Source: Aquabacterium fontiphilum (lineage in GTDB: Bacteria; Pseudomonadota; Gammaproteobacteria; Burkholderiales; Burkholderiaceae_C). Taken from it: DNA of 64,000 bases. The stretch lies in contig NZ_JAAAPN010000014.1 of NCBI RefSeq assembly GCF_009909205.1, positions 62,001 to 126,000 on the forward strand. Direction: 5' to 3'. A program made the position numbers and the translations under genes. This document shows, in pieces, positions 55,501 to 63,963 of this stretch. Each line of letters begins with the position of its first letter. Positions within the stretch are counted from its first letter, which is position 1. A model generated the notes under the pieces. That model saw nothing but the letters and a program-made list of their open reading frames with translations, was not told where the DNA came from and made no database searches.

Positions 55501-56715
55501 ATGCACGAGCCCGATGCCTCTGACGGCACCCGCGACGCCTTCCCGCCCAGTTTGCGCGCGGCGCAAGATCGCCTGCGCCGCGTGCAGCCAGAGGCCTACG
55601 CGCGCACGCGTAACCACCTGGATGGGGCAGTGACCCGGCTGTCGCCCTACATCACACACGGCGTGCTCAGTCTGGATCAGGTAGCCGGGTACCTGCGTGA
55701 CCAGCATGGCCTCGCTGACAGCCACAAGCTGATGTACGAACTGGGCTGGCGCGCCTACTTCCAGCACGTCTGGCGGCGTGAGGGCCAGGGCATTCTGCGC
55801 AGCCTGCGCCCAGGCCTGTTGCGGGACGCCGATTACACCAACACGGTACCCGACGACATCCGACAGGCGCGCACCGGCCTGGCCGTGATCGATCAGGCGG
55901 TGCGCACGTTGTATGCCACCGGCTACCTGCATAACCACGCCCGCATGTGGCTGGCGTCGTATCTGGTCCATCTGCGCAAGGTGCACTGGCGCGCTGGCGC
56001 AGACTGGCTCTACGGCCACTTGCTTGATGGCGACCTGGGCAGCAACCACCTGTCCTGGCAATGGGTGGCGGCCACGGGCAGCACCAAGCCGTATCTGTTC
56101 AACGCCGAGAATGTGGCCCGCCACGCACCACCAGGCTGGCACGTGCAGGGCAGCCTTCTGGACACCGACTACGATGCGCTTGACACCTGGGCTCGGCAGC
56201 CCCTTGCCCCCCCCGCGCCTGGCGAACACCGCCTGGCGGCCTTGCCCGAGACAACGAACGAACCCGCCTTGCTGCACACGCCGCCGTTTGCGTTGCGATC
56301 CGCCAGCGCGGGCGAGTTGACCCATGCATGGCTGGTCCACCCCTGGGCGGTGCGTAACCCCTGCACCGAGGCCGCTGCGCCTCATCGCAAACGCCTCGGT
56401 GTGTTTGCGGCCGATTTCCACAACGCGTGGCCCTGGAGCGCCCGACGCTGGCACTTCGTGCACGCGGCCATGCGTGAGGTGTGCGACGACATCGTGTGGC
56501 TGGAAGACCCGCCACCGGCCTCATGCGCTTACACCGACAACCCGCATCTGCACATGACCGGCAAGGCGTGGCCGCGAGCGCACTGCGTGCCCGAGCCACT
56601 GCTGTGGCCCGACCCGGCCAAGCGCTGCAACTCGTTCTCTCAATACTGGCGGGAAGCCTCGCGCACGGCCGTTCCCGCCCGCGCGCACCGCTCAGTCCCG
56701 CTCGTCGACGCCTGA
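55501..56715 (+). CDS. Photolyase/cryptochrome-like FAD-binding protein lacking the N-terminal antenna domain
   Basis: A 404-residue protein. It opens directly with a photolyase FAD domain: LSPYITHGVLSLDQV, YELGWRAYFQHVW, and HNHARMWLASYLVHL, DWLYGHLLDGDLGSNHLSWQWVAATGS, all helical signatures of FAD binding (about 45-225). The usual alpha/beta antenna domain of about 130 residues is missing in front. After about 240 comes an extra region with RLGVFAADFHNAWPWSARRWHFVHAAMREVCDDIVWLED, which looks Rossmann-like. It could repair pyrimidine dimers or act as a light sensor. Its 3' end overlaps the next convergent gene by 24 bases. Confidence 0.8.
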   Translation: MHEPDASDGTRDAFPPSLRAAQDRLRRVQPEAYARTRNHLDGAVTRLSPYITHGVLSLDQVAGYLRDQHGLADSHKLMYELGWRAYFQHVWRREGQGILRSLRPGLLRDADYTNTVPDDIRQARTGLAVIDQAVRTLYATGYLHNHARMWLASYLVHLRKVHWRAGADWLYGHLLDGDLGSNHLSWQWVAATGSTKPYLFNAENVARHAPPGWHVQGSLLDTDYDALDTWARQPLAPPAPGEHRLAALPETTNEPALLHTPPFALRSASAGELTHAWLVHPWAVRNPCTEAAAPHRKRLGVFAADFHNAWPWSARRWHFVHAAMREVCDDIVWLEDPPPASCAYTDNPHLHMTGKAWPRAHCVPEPLLWPDPAKRCNSFSQYWREASRTAVPARAHRSVPLVDA

Positions 56716-58119
56716 CGGCGGGGCGGCCAGGCGAATGCAGCGCGTGCCCACAGATTGGGCGAGCCCCTCATCGTGCGTGACCAGCATCAGCGCAGCACCG
56801 GACGCGTCGACTGCATCCAGCAACACGGCCATGGCGTCCTGCTGCGTGATGGGGTCGAGGCGCGAGGTGGGCTCATCGGCAAACACCAGCGCAGGCTGGA
56901 CGGTCAAGACGCGTGCCAGGGCGACACGCTGCAGTTCGCCACCCGACACCGATGCCGGCCGGCGAGCAAGCAGCGATTCGGGCACCCTCAAGCGGTCGAG
57001 CAGCGCCTGGACCGTCTGCCAGCGTCGCCGGTGCAGCCGCACCACATCCCTCAGTGATTGCTCAAGCGAGACCTGCGGTGCGAACGACGCAACAGGGTCT
57101 TGGTAGAGCTTCTGGAACGCCTGAGGCTCCAGCCCGGCAGCGCGCTGGAGCGTGCCGGTGTCAGGCGGCATCAAGCCCAGCAGCACATTGCCCAGCGTGC
57201 TCTTGCCGCTGCCGCTAGGACCTTGCAGCACCAGCCGCTCGCCCCGCAGCACCGAGAGATCCAGCCTTTCGAACAGCTTGTGCGCGCCGAAGCGCTTGCT
57301 CAGGCCGGTGGCCTGCAGCAACACCTCGCCAGCTGGTGCTGCACCGCGAGGCGCCCAGTGGCGCGGATCGGCGGCAATCAGGCGGCGTGTGAAGTCATGC
57401 CGAGGCGCCTCCAGCACGTCGGACACCTCGCCCTGCTCAACCACCCTGCCCTCGCGCAGCACGATCACACGACCGCCAAGCGCCCGCGCCACGCGCAGAT
57501 CATGCGTGATGGTGACCACGCACCCACCCGCCCGTTGCACAGACTGCAGCAAGGTGATCACATGATCGCACCAGTGTGCGTCCAGGCCTTTGGTCGGTTC
57601 ATCCACCATCAGCACCTGAGCGCCTCCTGCCATCGCAATGGCCATCGCAGCGCGTTGCGCCATGCCGCCCGAGACCTGCCAGGGGTAGCGGGTCGCAGCC
57701 GGACCGAGGCCGACAGAGTCGAGTTCCCGCGCCGCGATCGCGCGCGCCTCCTCCGCAGGACGACCCTGCACCAGCGCATGCACTTCGGACAGCTGCGGCC
57801 CGATATGGCGCAACGGGTCGAGCGCCAGAGCCGGCTCTTGGGGAAGCAGGGCCAACTGGCGGCCCCAGCGCGTCCGGCGCGCGGCTGCGTCGTCTGCCCG
57901 ACTGGTCTGGCCGCACAGCGTCACGCGGCCGCCCGCACGCAGCGCGGGGTCGAGGTTGCCCATCACGGCCTGCGCCAACAGGGACTTGCCGGCCCCGCTC
58001 TCGCCGACGAGGGTCAACGTCTCGCCAGCGCGCAGCGCAAACGAGATCGACTCCAGCAGGCAGCGCTGCTGCACATGGACGGTCAATCCCTCGACCGCCA
58101 GCAGGAAAGCGTCGCTCAT
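56692..58119 (-). CDS. Dual-domain oligopeptide/nickel-type ABC transporter ATP-binding protein
   Basis: A 475-residue protein with two complete ATPases, corresponding to fused DppD and DppF. The first has Walker A GESGAGKS, signature VSGGMAQRAAMAIAM and Walker B LMVDEPTKGLD. The second has GPSGSGKST, VSGGELQRVALARVL and LVFADEPTSRLD. It energises the permease pair encoded just upstream. It is the last gene of a five-gene operon; its start overlaps the preceding stop by four bases (ATGA). The substrate is discussed under the receptor. Confidence 0.92.
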   Translation of the reverse strand: MSDAFLLAVEGLTVHVQQRCLLESISFALRAGETLTLVGESGAGKSLLAQAVMGNLDPALRAGGRVTLCGQTSRADDAAARRTRWGRQLALLPQEPALALDPLRHIGPQLSEVHALVQGRPAEEARAIAARELDSVGLGPAATRYPWQVSGGMAQRAAMAIAMAGGAQVLMVDEPTKGLDAHWCDHVITLLQSVQRAGGCVVTITHDLRVARALGGRVIVLREGRVVEQGEVSDVLEAPRHDFTRRLIAADPRHWAPRGAAPAGEVLLQATGLSKRFGAHKLFERLDLSVLRGERLVLQGPSGSGKSTLGNVLLGLMPPDTGTLQRAAGLEPQAFQKLYQDPVASFAPQVSLEQSLRDVVRLHRRRWQTVQALLDRLRVPESLLARRPASVSGGELQRVALARVLTVQPALVFADEPTSRLDPITQQDAMAVLLDAVDASGAALMLVTHDEGLAQSVGTRCIRLAAPPSGVDERD

Positions 58120-58940
58120 GCGCCCACCTTGTCACTGCCAAGCAGCATCATGCCAAGCACCAGCGCCATCAGCAGCAAGACGGGTGCGGCGATCAGCCAC
58201 GGTGCCTCTTCGTAATGAGGGAGGAACTCGGTCATCATGAGTCCGAGTTCGGGGGCGGGCGGCTGAAGGCCAACGCCAATGAAGCCCAGGGCGGCCAGCG
58301 CCAGCACCGCCTGCGCCACACTGAACGCCAGCAGGGTGGTCAACGTGGGCGCCAGCGCAGGCAGCAAGTGCCGGCGCATCACGTAGAGCGGGCCGAAGCC
58401 GAGCAGACGCGAGGCCTGTACCGCATCACCGGCCAACACCGGGCGACTCGCGGCACGGCTGACCCGGAAGTACTCAACCCACAACGACAAGGACAAACCA
58501 ACATACAGCGCCCAGTGGCGCCCCGGCGCCAGGCTGGCAAACAGCAGCACCACCAGCAGTCCTGGCAAGGACATGACCGCATCGGCCAGCAATACCAACG
58601 CGCGCTCGATGCGCCCACCGCGCCATGCTGCCACCACGCCCAACAGCACCCCGGGTACCGCCGCCGTGATGGCCGCCAGCAGCGCGAGACCCAGCGACAG
58701 CTGCGCCGCATGCGCCAGCCGGGACAACACGCTTCGGCCCAGCAGGTCCGTTCCCAGCCAATGGGCCGCCCCGGGTGGCCGAAGACCCGCATAGAGGTTC
58801 TGGCTTGCGGGATCAATCCCGATCAGCGTCGGCCCCAACAAGCCAAAGGCCGCCACCAGCACGATCAGGCCCATGCCCAGATGGCGTGCCGCGCGGGGTC
58901 GGCGCATTTCGCCCGGAAAAGACGTGGCGATCAGGCTCAT
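58116..58940 (-). CDS. ABC transporter permease (DppC/NikC-like)
   Basis: A 274-residue membrane permease with about six helices. The N-terminal segment GIDPASQNLYAGLRPPGAAHWLGTDLLGRSVLSRLAHAAQLS is the DppC signature, and the EAA-like loop is QASRLLGFGPLYVMRRHLLPALAPT. Both ends overlap the neighbouring genes by four bases (ATGA). It pairs with the DppB-like protein. Confidence 0.92.
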   Translation of the reverse strand: MSLIATSFPGEMRRPRAARHLGMGLIVLVAAFGLLGPTLIGIDPASQNLYAGLRPPGAAHWLGTDLLGRSVLSRLAHAAQLSLGLALLAAITAAVPGVLLGVVAAWRGGRIERALVLLADAVMSLPGLLVVLLFASLAPGRHWALYVGLSLSLWVEYFRVSRAASRPVLAGDAVQASRLLGFGPLYVMRRHLLPALAPTLTTLLAFSVAQAVLALAALGFIGVGLQPPAPELGLMMTEFLPHYEEAPWLIAAPVLLLMALVLGMMLLGSDKVGA

Positions 58941-59914
58941 GCCCCCTCCCCCCGCACTCGGCGTGGATCGAGCGCGAAACAGGCCGCGTCCACCAACACG
59001 TTGAACCCCACGAACAGCAGACCCATGCACAGCGCCGTGCCTTGAATCATCGGGACATCGCGGCCGAACACGGCGTGAACCAGTGCATGCCCGATGCCGG
59101 GCCAGGCGAACAAGGTCTCGACCACCAGGGCCCCTTCCACCAGAAAAACTGCCTGCACACCCAGCCAGGCCACCACCGGCAACGCAGCGTGGCGCAGCGC
59201 GTGGCGCCACAGCGCCTGTCTGTCCGACAGGCCTTTGGTGCGCGCGAACTCATGCGAGGGCAACAGCACCGCATCGCGGACCGCATCGCGCGTGACGCGG
59301 GCGAGCCCCGCCGTGAGCGGCAGCGCCAGCGTAAGCGCAGGCAGGAGCAGCCCGCCGTTGTGGGCGTCACCGGCTACCGGCAACATGCCGAGCTGCACCG
59401 CCACCAGCAGCATCAGCAACAGCGCCAGCAGAAATGGCGGCATGGCGCGCAACACCACGGCGAGCATCACGGTGAGTCGATCAGCAACACCACCGGGGCG
59501 CAGGCCAGCACGGATGCCCAGCGGCAAACCGGCCGCGGCGGCAAGCACGATGGCGGCCACCGACAAAGCAATGGTGTGGCCCAGCTGGTGGATCACCTCC
59601 TGCCAGACTGGCGCGCCCGTGACAAGCGAGGTACCAAGCTGGCCGCGCATGAGCTCGCCCCACCACTGAAGCAACGCCAGGCCCAAAGGTCCGTCCAGGC
59701 CAAGCTCCGCCCGAACCGCGTCCGCGGCCGCATTGCTGACCAGGTCGTAGCCGTAACGGCCGGCGGCAATGCGTGTGGCGATGTCGCCCGGCAGCGCCCG
59801 CGCCATGAAGAAGCAGATCGTGCCCACAAACAATGCAAGGACCAGCGCTTGCAGCGCCCGGCGTGCGAGCACCGCAGCCCACCGGGACGACATCCACGAC
59901 ACCCCGGCCATCAT
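58937..59914 (-). CDS. ABC transporter permease (DppB/NikB-like)
   Basis: A 325-residue permease. The first helix (LQALVLALFVGTICFFMARALPGD) is typical of DppB, the EAA-type loop is FARTKGLSDRQALWRHALRHAALPVVAWLG, and the C-terminal GALVVETLFAWPGIGHALVHAV completes the pattern. It forms the translocation path with the DppC-like subunit. Its start overlaps the binding-protein stop by four bases. Confidence 0.93.
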   Translation of the reverse strand: MMAGVSWMSSRWAAVLARRALQALVLALFVGTICFFMARALPGDIATRIAAGRYGYDLVSNAAADAVRAELGLDGPLGLALLQWWGELMRGQLGTSLVTGAPVWQEVIHQLGHTIALSVAAIVLAAAAGLPLGIRAGLRPGGVADRLTVMLAVVLRAMPPFLLALLLMLLVAVQLGMLPVAGDAHNGGLLLPALTLALPLTAGLARVTRDAVRDAVLLPSHEFARTKGLSDRQALWRHALRHAALPVVAWLGVQAVFLVEGALVVETLFAWPGIGHALVHAVFGRDVPMIQGTALCMGLLFVGFNVLVDAACFALDPRRVRGEGA

Positions 59915-61473
59915 GAGCGCCGCCGTATTTGCGTGAGCCGATAGGAGCGCTCCAGCGGATCCAGGCTCACCCCGCTGAGCCGGCTGCTGACGGCCACTTG
60001 CTGCCTGTACCAGGCGACAGGGATCACGGGCAGCTCGGCATGCAGAAGACCGGCCACCCTTCGGCGTCGCTCAGACAGCATGGCAGGCGGAAGATTGCCT
60101 TGCACCAGATCGATCAGGTTGGCCTCAAGCGCCTGGTTGTGCCAGCCCATCGCTCCCCAGTCGCCGCCCCCGGCACCAAAATCCTGCAGCAAGGTGCCCG
60201 CGGGGTCGGGCACGGTCGCGTAGTTGCGCGCCACCAGACCGAGCTGAAGGCTGCCGTCCCGGTGCCCGATGGGGATGTCGCCCGAGTTGCCGATGCGCAC
60301 GGAAACCGCGATGCCAGCCTGCCGCCACTGCTCTTGCAAGACAGTGGCAATGATGGGCAGTTCGGGCCGGTCAGGAAACGTTCTCAGCGACAAGCTCAGG
60401 GGCTGGCCCTGCGCGTCGCGCAAGCCGTCAGCCGCACGGCGCCAGCCCGCGCTGACCAGCAGACGCGCCGCCGCCTCGGGATCATGGATCAGGGGCGTCA
60501 ATGTCGGATCGTGCCACCCGGCCAGGGTTGGCGGAAACAGCTGGGTGGCGGCGAGCTCAGGCGCGCGCAGCACAGCCAGGGCGATGCCACGCCGGTCAAG
60601 CGCCATGCTGAGCGCCCGGCGCACGCGCACATCCCGAAGCGCCGGGAGCCCCGCATTCACCTTGACAATCATGGTGCGTGGCACGGTCACCGCTTGCACG
60701 GGCACACGGCCACGACGCCGCAGTCGCTGCACGCTGGCCGGGTCGAGTCCATAGGCCAGGTCGGCTTGCCCACTCTCTGCCATCAGCGCACGCGTCTCGG
60801 GCCGGCTGGCCACCAGGTAGCTGACCCGCTCGATCTCGGGCCGCGGGCCGTCATAGGTGTCGGCCACCTGCGCGTCGACACGCTGCGGCGGCGCCAGCAG
60901 TGCCACCCGATACGGGCCGCTGCCCACGATGCGGCGCACGCCACCATCGGCGCCATAACTGGAAGGCGCCAGGATGAGCGTGCTGCTGTGCGCCAGCAAC
61001 GCCGGCAGACCGCCATAGGGGCCGGTCAGGCGGATCACCACGGTGTCTCCCCCGTCGGCCTCTACGGCCTGCACAGGGGCCGTGCTCAGCAGGGCTGGTG
61101 CGATGCGTGCGGCCTGCAGGCAGCGCACCACCGCGTGGGCCGTGACCGGCGTACCGTCGTGAAACCGCGCGGCAGATCGCAGCGTGAAACGCCACACCTT
61201 GCCGTCCGCCGATGCCTGCCACTGCCGGGCCAGGCCCGGAAGCGGTGTGCCGTCGTCAGCGGCCTCCAGCAAGGTCTCGGCGATCTGCAAGCGCGTGAAG
61301 ATGTAGCCGCTGGATGCGGGTGCGAGCCCCCCGATCTCCCAGGGGCCCACGATCTGAAGCGCGCCGTGCGACGGCTGGCCGTGCGCCAGGACTCGCGGTG
61401 CGGCGCCTGCCGCAAGGCCTGCCGCACCGGCTTGCAGCAAGGCGCGCCGGGAGAAAGACAGTGAATCAAACAT
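59911..61473 (-). CDS. ABC transporter substrate-binding protein (DppA/NikA family, SBP_bac_5)
   Basis: A 520-residue periplasmic binding protein. The N-terminus FSRRALLQAGAAGLAAGAAPRVLA has a twin-arginine-like export signal. Core marks are WRFTLRSAARFHDGTPVTAHAVVRCLQ and DVRVRRALSMALDRRGIA. The start ATG overlaps the last base of the receptor stop (TGATG), so receptor and binding protein are translated from one message. In this context the ligand is likely a metal complex or metallophore rather than a peptide (inference). Confidence 0.92.
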   Translation of the reverse strand: MFDSLSFSRRALLQAGAAGLAAGAAPRVLAHGQPSHGALQIVGPWEIGGLAPASSGYIFTRLQIAETLLEAADDGTPLPGLARQWQASADGKVWRFTLRSAARFHDGTPVTAHAVVRCLQAARIAPALLSTAPVQAVEADGGDTVVIRLTGPYGGLPALLAHSSTLILAPSSYGADGGVRRIVGSGPYRVALLAPPQRVDAQVADTYDGPRPEIERVSYLVASRPETRALMAESGQADLAYGLDPASVQRLRRRGRVPVQAVTVPRTMIVKVNAGLPALRDVRVRRALSMALDRRGIALAVLRAPELAATQLFPPTLAGWHDPTLTPLIHDPEAAARLLVSAGWRRAADGLRDAQGQPLSLSLRTFPDRPELPIIATVLQEQWRQAGIAVSVRIGNSGDIPIGHRDGSLQLGLVARNYATVPDPAGTLLQDFGAGGGDWGAMGWHNQALEANLIDLVQGNLPPAMLSERRRRVAGLLHAELPVIPVAWYRQQVAVSSRLSGVSLDPLERSYRLTQIRRRS

Positions 61474-63647
61474 CAGAACTTGGCTTGAATGCCCACAGTG
61501 ACGCTGCGCGGTGCGCCCGGAGCGACCCACTCCCTGCTGTAAGAGCTGGCGTAGTAGGTGCGATCAAAAACGTTGTCGACGTCCAGGGACAGTCTCAGCG
61601 AAGGGTTCAGGCGCCAGTTGGCTACCAACTTGGCCGTCGTATAGGCCGGCAGGTTGAACGCCGGCGCGCCCAGTTGGGCTTCGTCCTTCGTCCGTGCCTG
61701 TTGGCCCAGCCGCTTACCAACATGCGTGAAACCGCCACCCACGCTGAAGCGCTGACCGCCTGGCAGGACATCCTCGTACACCGCCAGCACGCTGCCGTTC
61801 ACGCGCGCAATGTTGCTCAGACGCCCGCCCTCCTGCAGGGCATTGTCGCGGGTGACTTCCGCATCGTTGAGCACGAAGCTGGCGTTGACACGCCAATGCG
61901 TGCTCAGGCGGCCCGAGAGATCCATCTCCACCCCGCGGCTGCGAACCTCGCCCGTTGCGACCTTGAAACTGTCAGAGCCCGTGTTTGCCGGATCAGCCGT
62001 CAGCACGTTGCGCTTGCGGATGTCGAACACGGCGGCCGTGACGCCCACACGCCGGTCTGCACTCTCCCATTTCGTGCCGGCCTCGATGGCACGTCCCCGC
62101 TCGGAGCGGAACGCCTCGCCATCACGGTCGACCCCGGTATTCGGCCGGAACGATTCGCCCACATTGGCGTAGAGCGTCCACTGCGCCGTGGGCAACCAGC
62201 TCAGACCGATGCGTGGCGAGGTGGCCGTAGGCGATTGCCGCTGGTCCACGGGCCGACGATTGCTGACGCCCTTGAGCGTTTGCTCGTTTGTGTCGACACG
62301 CAGGCCGAGAAGCAACCGCCAGTGGGTGTCGAGGTGAACCACATCCTGCAGGTACAAGGACGTGCCTTGCTGGCGCTCGCGGCTGTCGGTGTGGGCCGTG
62401 GGCACCGGCTGGGGCTGACCGTAGACTGGCGCGTAGATGTCGATCAGGTACGGCGCAGCAGCACTCGGATTGGCCCGCAGCATCAAGGTGTCGAGACGGT
62501 AACGGTAGGTCTCCAGACCGAGCAACAGCTCGTGCCGATGACCGCCCATGTCGATTGCGCCAAGCAGCTCGGCCTGCAGCACCGCATCGACCGACTCGTT
62601 GTCACGGTAACGTCGCTGGCGCCACAGGGTGCGTTGGTCTGCCTGCAGCGTGGTCTGCTCGGTCGAGAACCCTTCCAGCGTCGTCTCGCGCAGCGAGAGG
62701 CCCATGCGGCTGCGCCATTGACCATCCCATGCATGCGTCAGCACGAACTGGTGGGTGTGGTTGGCCACGGTCACATCGCCGTCAGCGGGCTCGCCAAAAA
62801 AGCGATGGCGCGGCACCGCCCCCAACCGATTGCCCACAGCCACCACCCCTCGATCCAGCGGCGCGGCATGGCGCAGGTACTCGCCTCGGTAATCCAGCAC
62901 CGTGTCGTCGCCGAGCCGCCACGTCAGGGCTGGCGCCAACACGACACGCTTCGTGCCGACGTGGTCCCGCCAGCCATCACGGTCTTCCAGCGCCACGTTC
63001 AGCCGGTAAGCCAGCGTGTCACTCAGCGCGCCAGTGGCATCCAGTGCGGCACGCTTGAAGCCATGGCTGCCCGCATAGGCCTCGACGGCATGTGCAGTCT
63101 TCCAGGCTGGCCGCTTCGAGACAATGTTCAGCGTGCCCCCCGGCTCGCTGCTGCCGTAAAGCGCAGCAGCCGGGCCCTTGAGAAACTCGATGCGCTCGAC
63201 GCCCGCCAGGTCACGCGGTGCGTTGAAACCACGGTTGCCGGCAAAGCCATTGAGCAGCGTCGCCATGTTGACGTTTTCGTTGCCGGGCAGCCCCCGGATC
63301 ACGATGTTGTCCCACAGCCCACCGAAATTGTTCTGACGCGATACGCCGCCCACGTAATCCAGCACTTCGTCCAGCCTCGTGACGCCCAGATCATCGATTG
63401 CCTGACGGGTGATCACCCGGACGGACTGGGGCAACTCGCGCAGCGGCAACTCGGTCTTGGCCGCCTCGGCCTCAGAGGCATGATAGACACCCGATTGCGA
63501 GCGGCCGACGACCTCCACCACAGGCATCTGCGGCGCGTCAGTCACTGAGGCGGTGTCCTGCGCTTGCGCGATGGCGGAATGAACGAACAACAAAGCCACC
63601 GCTTGAGCAATGGCTGCGGTAGCGGGACGGAAGGATCGAATCGACAT
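61473..63647 (-). CDS. TonB-dependent siderophore/metallophore receptor
   Basis: A 724-residue outer membrane receptor. The signal peptide ends AIAQAQD. The plug domain (about 40-170) has LPLRELPQSVRVITRQAIDDLG, IVIRGLPGNENVNM and RIEFLKGPAAALYGSSEPGGTLNIVSKRP. A 22-strand barrel follows, with DVDNVFDRTYYASSYSREWVAPGAPRSVTVGIQAKF at the end and a terminal Phe. Sequence is of the FpvA/FhuE-like siderophore type. It heads an operon with a complete Dpp/Nik-type ABC importer. A Fur-box-like site lies 35 bases before the start. Ligand unknown. Confidence 0.93.
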   Translation of the reverse strand: MSIRSFRPATAAIAQAVALLFVHSAIAQAQDTASVTDAPQMPVVEVVGRSQSGVYHASEAEAAKTELPLRELPQSVRVITRQAIDDLGVTRLDEVLDYVGGVSRQNNFGGLWDNIVIRGLPGNENVNMATLLNGFAGNRGFNAPRDLAGVERIEFLKGPAAALYGSSEPGGTLNIVSKRPAWKTAHAVEAYAGSHGFKRAALDATGALSDTLAYRLNVALEDRDGWRDHVGTKRVVLAPALTWRLGDDTVLDYRGEYLRHAAPLDRGVVAVGNRLGAVPRHRFFGEPADGDVTVANHTHQFVLTHAWDGQWRSRMGLSLRETTLEGFSTEQTTLQADQRTLWRQRRYRDNESVDAVLQAELLGAIDMGGHRHELLLGLETYRYRLDTLMLRANPSAAAPYLIDIYAPVYGQPQPVPTAHTDSRERQQGTSLYLQDVVHLDTHWRLLLGLRVDTNEQTLKGVSNRRPVDQRQSPTATSPRIGLSWLPTAQWTLYANVGESFRPNTGVDRDGEAFRSERGRAIEAGTKWESADRRVGVTAAVFDIRKRNVLTADPANTGSDSFKVATGEVRSRGVEMDLSGRLSTHWRVNASFVLNDAEVTRDNALQEGGRLSNIARVNGSVLAVYEDVLPGGQRFSVGGGFTHVGKRLGQQARTKDEAQLGAPAFNLPAYTTAKLVANWRLNPSLRLSLDVDNVFDRTYYASSYSREWVAPGAPRSVTVGIQAKF

Positions 63648-63681
63648 GGGACGGCGTGAAGCAAGAGGCAGGCCAAAGAAC

Positions 63682-63701
63682 GATAATGATAATCTCTTAT
63701 C
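63682..63701 (-). promoter_or_regulatory. Fur box upstream of the TonB-receptor operon
   Basis: GATAATGATAATCTCTTATC at 63682-63701 has two intact GATAAT hexamers followed by an inverted TTATC, close to the classic Fur box. It lies 35 bases before the receptor start, where a promoter would be. Iron repression by Fur is inferred. Confidence 0.8.
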
Positions 63702-63780
63702 AAATGCAGAGACACTGCAATCGCTTACCACCCCCTCATGCGAAGGGCGCGTCTGCCACCGCTCATAGGAGCCCAGATGC

Positions 63781-63814
63781 AAAAAGCCCAGGTGACTTGC
63801 GTGCACCTGGGCTT
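63781..63814 (-). terminator. Intrinsic terminator, minus strand
   Basis: AAGCCCAGGTG (63784-63794) and CACCTGGGCTT (63804-63814) form a perfect 11-bp stem around a 9-base loop. On the plus strand five As (63781-63785) precede it, giving a U-tract on the minus strand. It lies just beyond a tRNA-Ser 3' end on that strand, as expected for a tRNA terminator. Confidence 0.88.
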
Positions 63815-63820
63815 GGGTTC

Positions 63821-63837
63821 TGGCGGAGAGGGCGGGA
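63821..63837 (-). other. tRNA-Ser 3'-end remnant, probable att site of an integrative element
   Basis: On the minus strand this reads CCCGCCCTCTCCGCCA after a T. This fits a tRNA 3' end: T-stem CCCGC, acceptor CCTCTCC, discriminator G (typical of tRNA-Ser) and CCA. Upstream on the minus strand no tRNA body follows; the sequence diverges. A terminator lies 7 bases past the CCA and an integrase begins about 125 bases away, so this is probably the left att site of an element. Confidence 0.7.
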
Positions 63838-63886
63838 GGATCCGCCAAAGGGAATTTAAGTACCTGATTTCCCATGTACACGGGCA

Positions 63887-63924
63887 CCCCACGGTAACAG
63901 CGTGGGGGAAAATCGTGGGGGAAA
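63887..63924 (+). repeat. Inverted and direct repeats before the integrase gene
   Basis: CGTGGGGGAAA occurs at 63901-63911 and 63914-63924, 13 bases apart, and CCCCACG at 63887-63893 is an inverted partial copy of the first. Repeats of this kind next to an integrase start can be arm-type binding sites or part of the integrase promoter. Function is inferred from position. Confidence 0.55.
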
Positions 63925-63963
63925 CGGGCTAGACTGGGGCCCCTCCCACCTGAAAAGTGCCCT

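Noticed and set aside
61314-63548. A 744-residue plus-strand open frame opposite the TonB receptor
   Set aside because: It is antisense to a complete receptor and shows no domain.
63815-63890. A complete tRNA gene on the minus strand
   Set aside because: Only about 17 bases match a tRNA 3' end; no anticodon arm or D-arm can be formed upstream.
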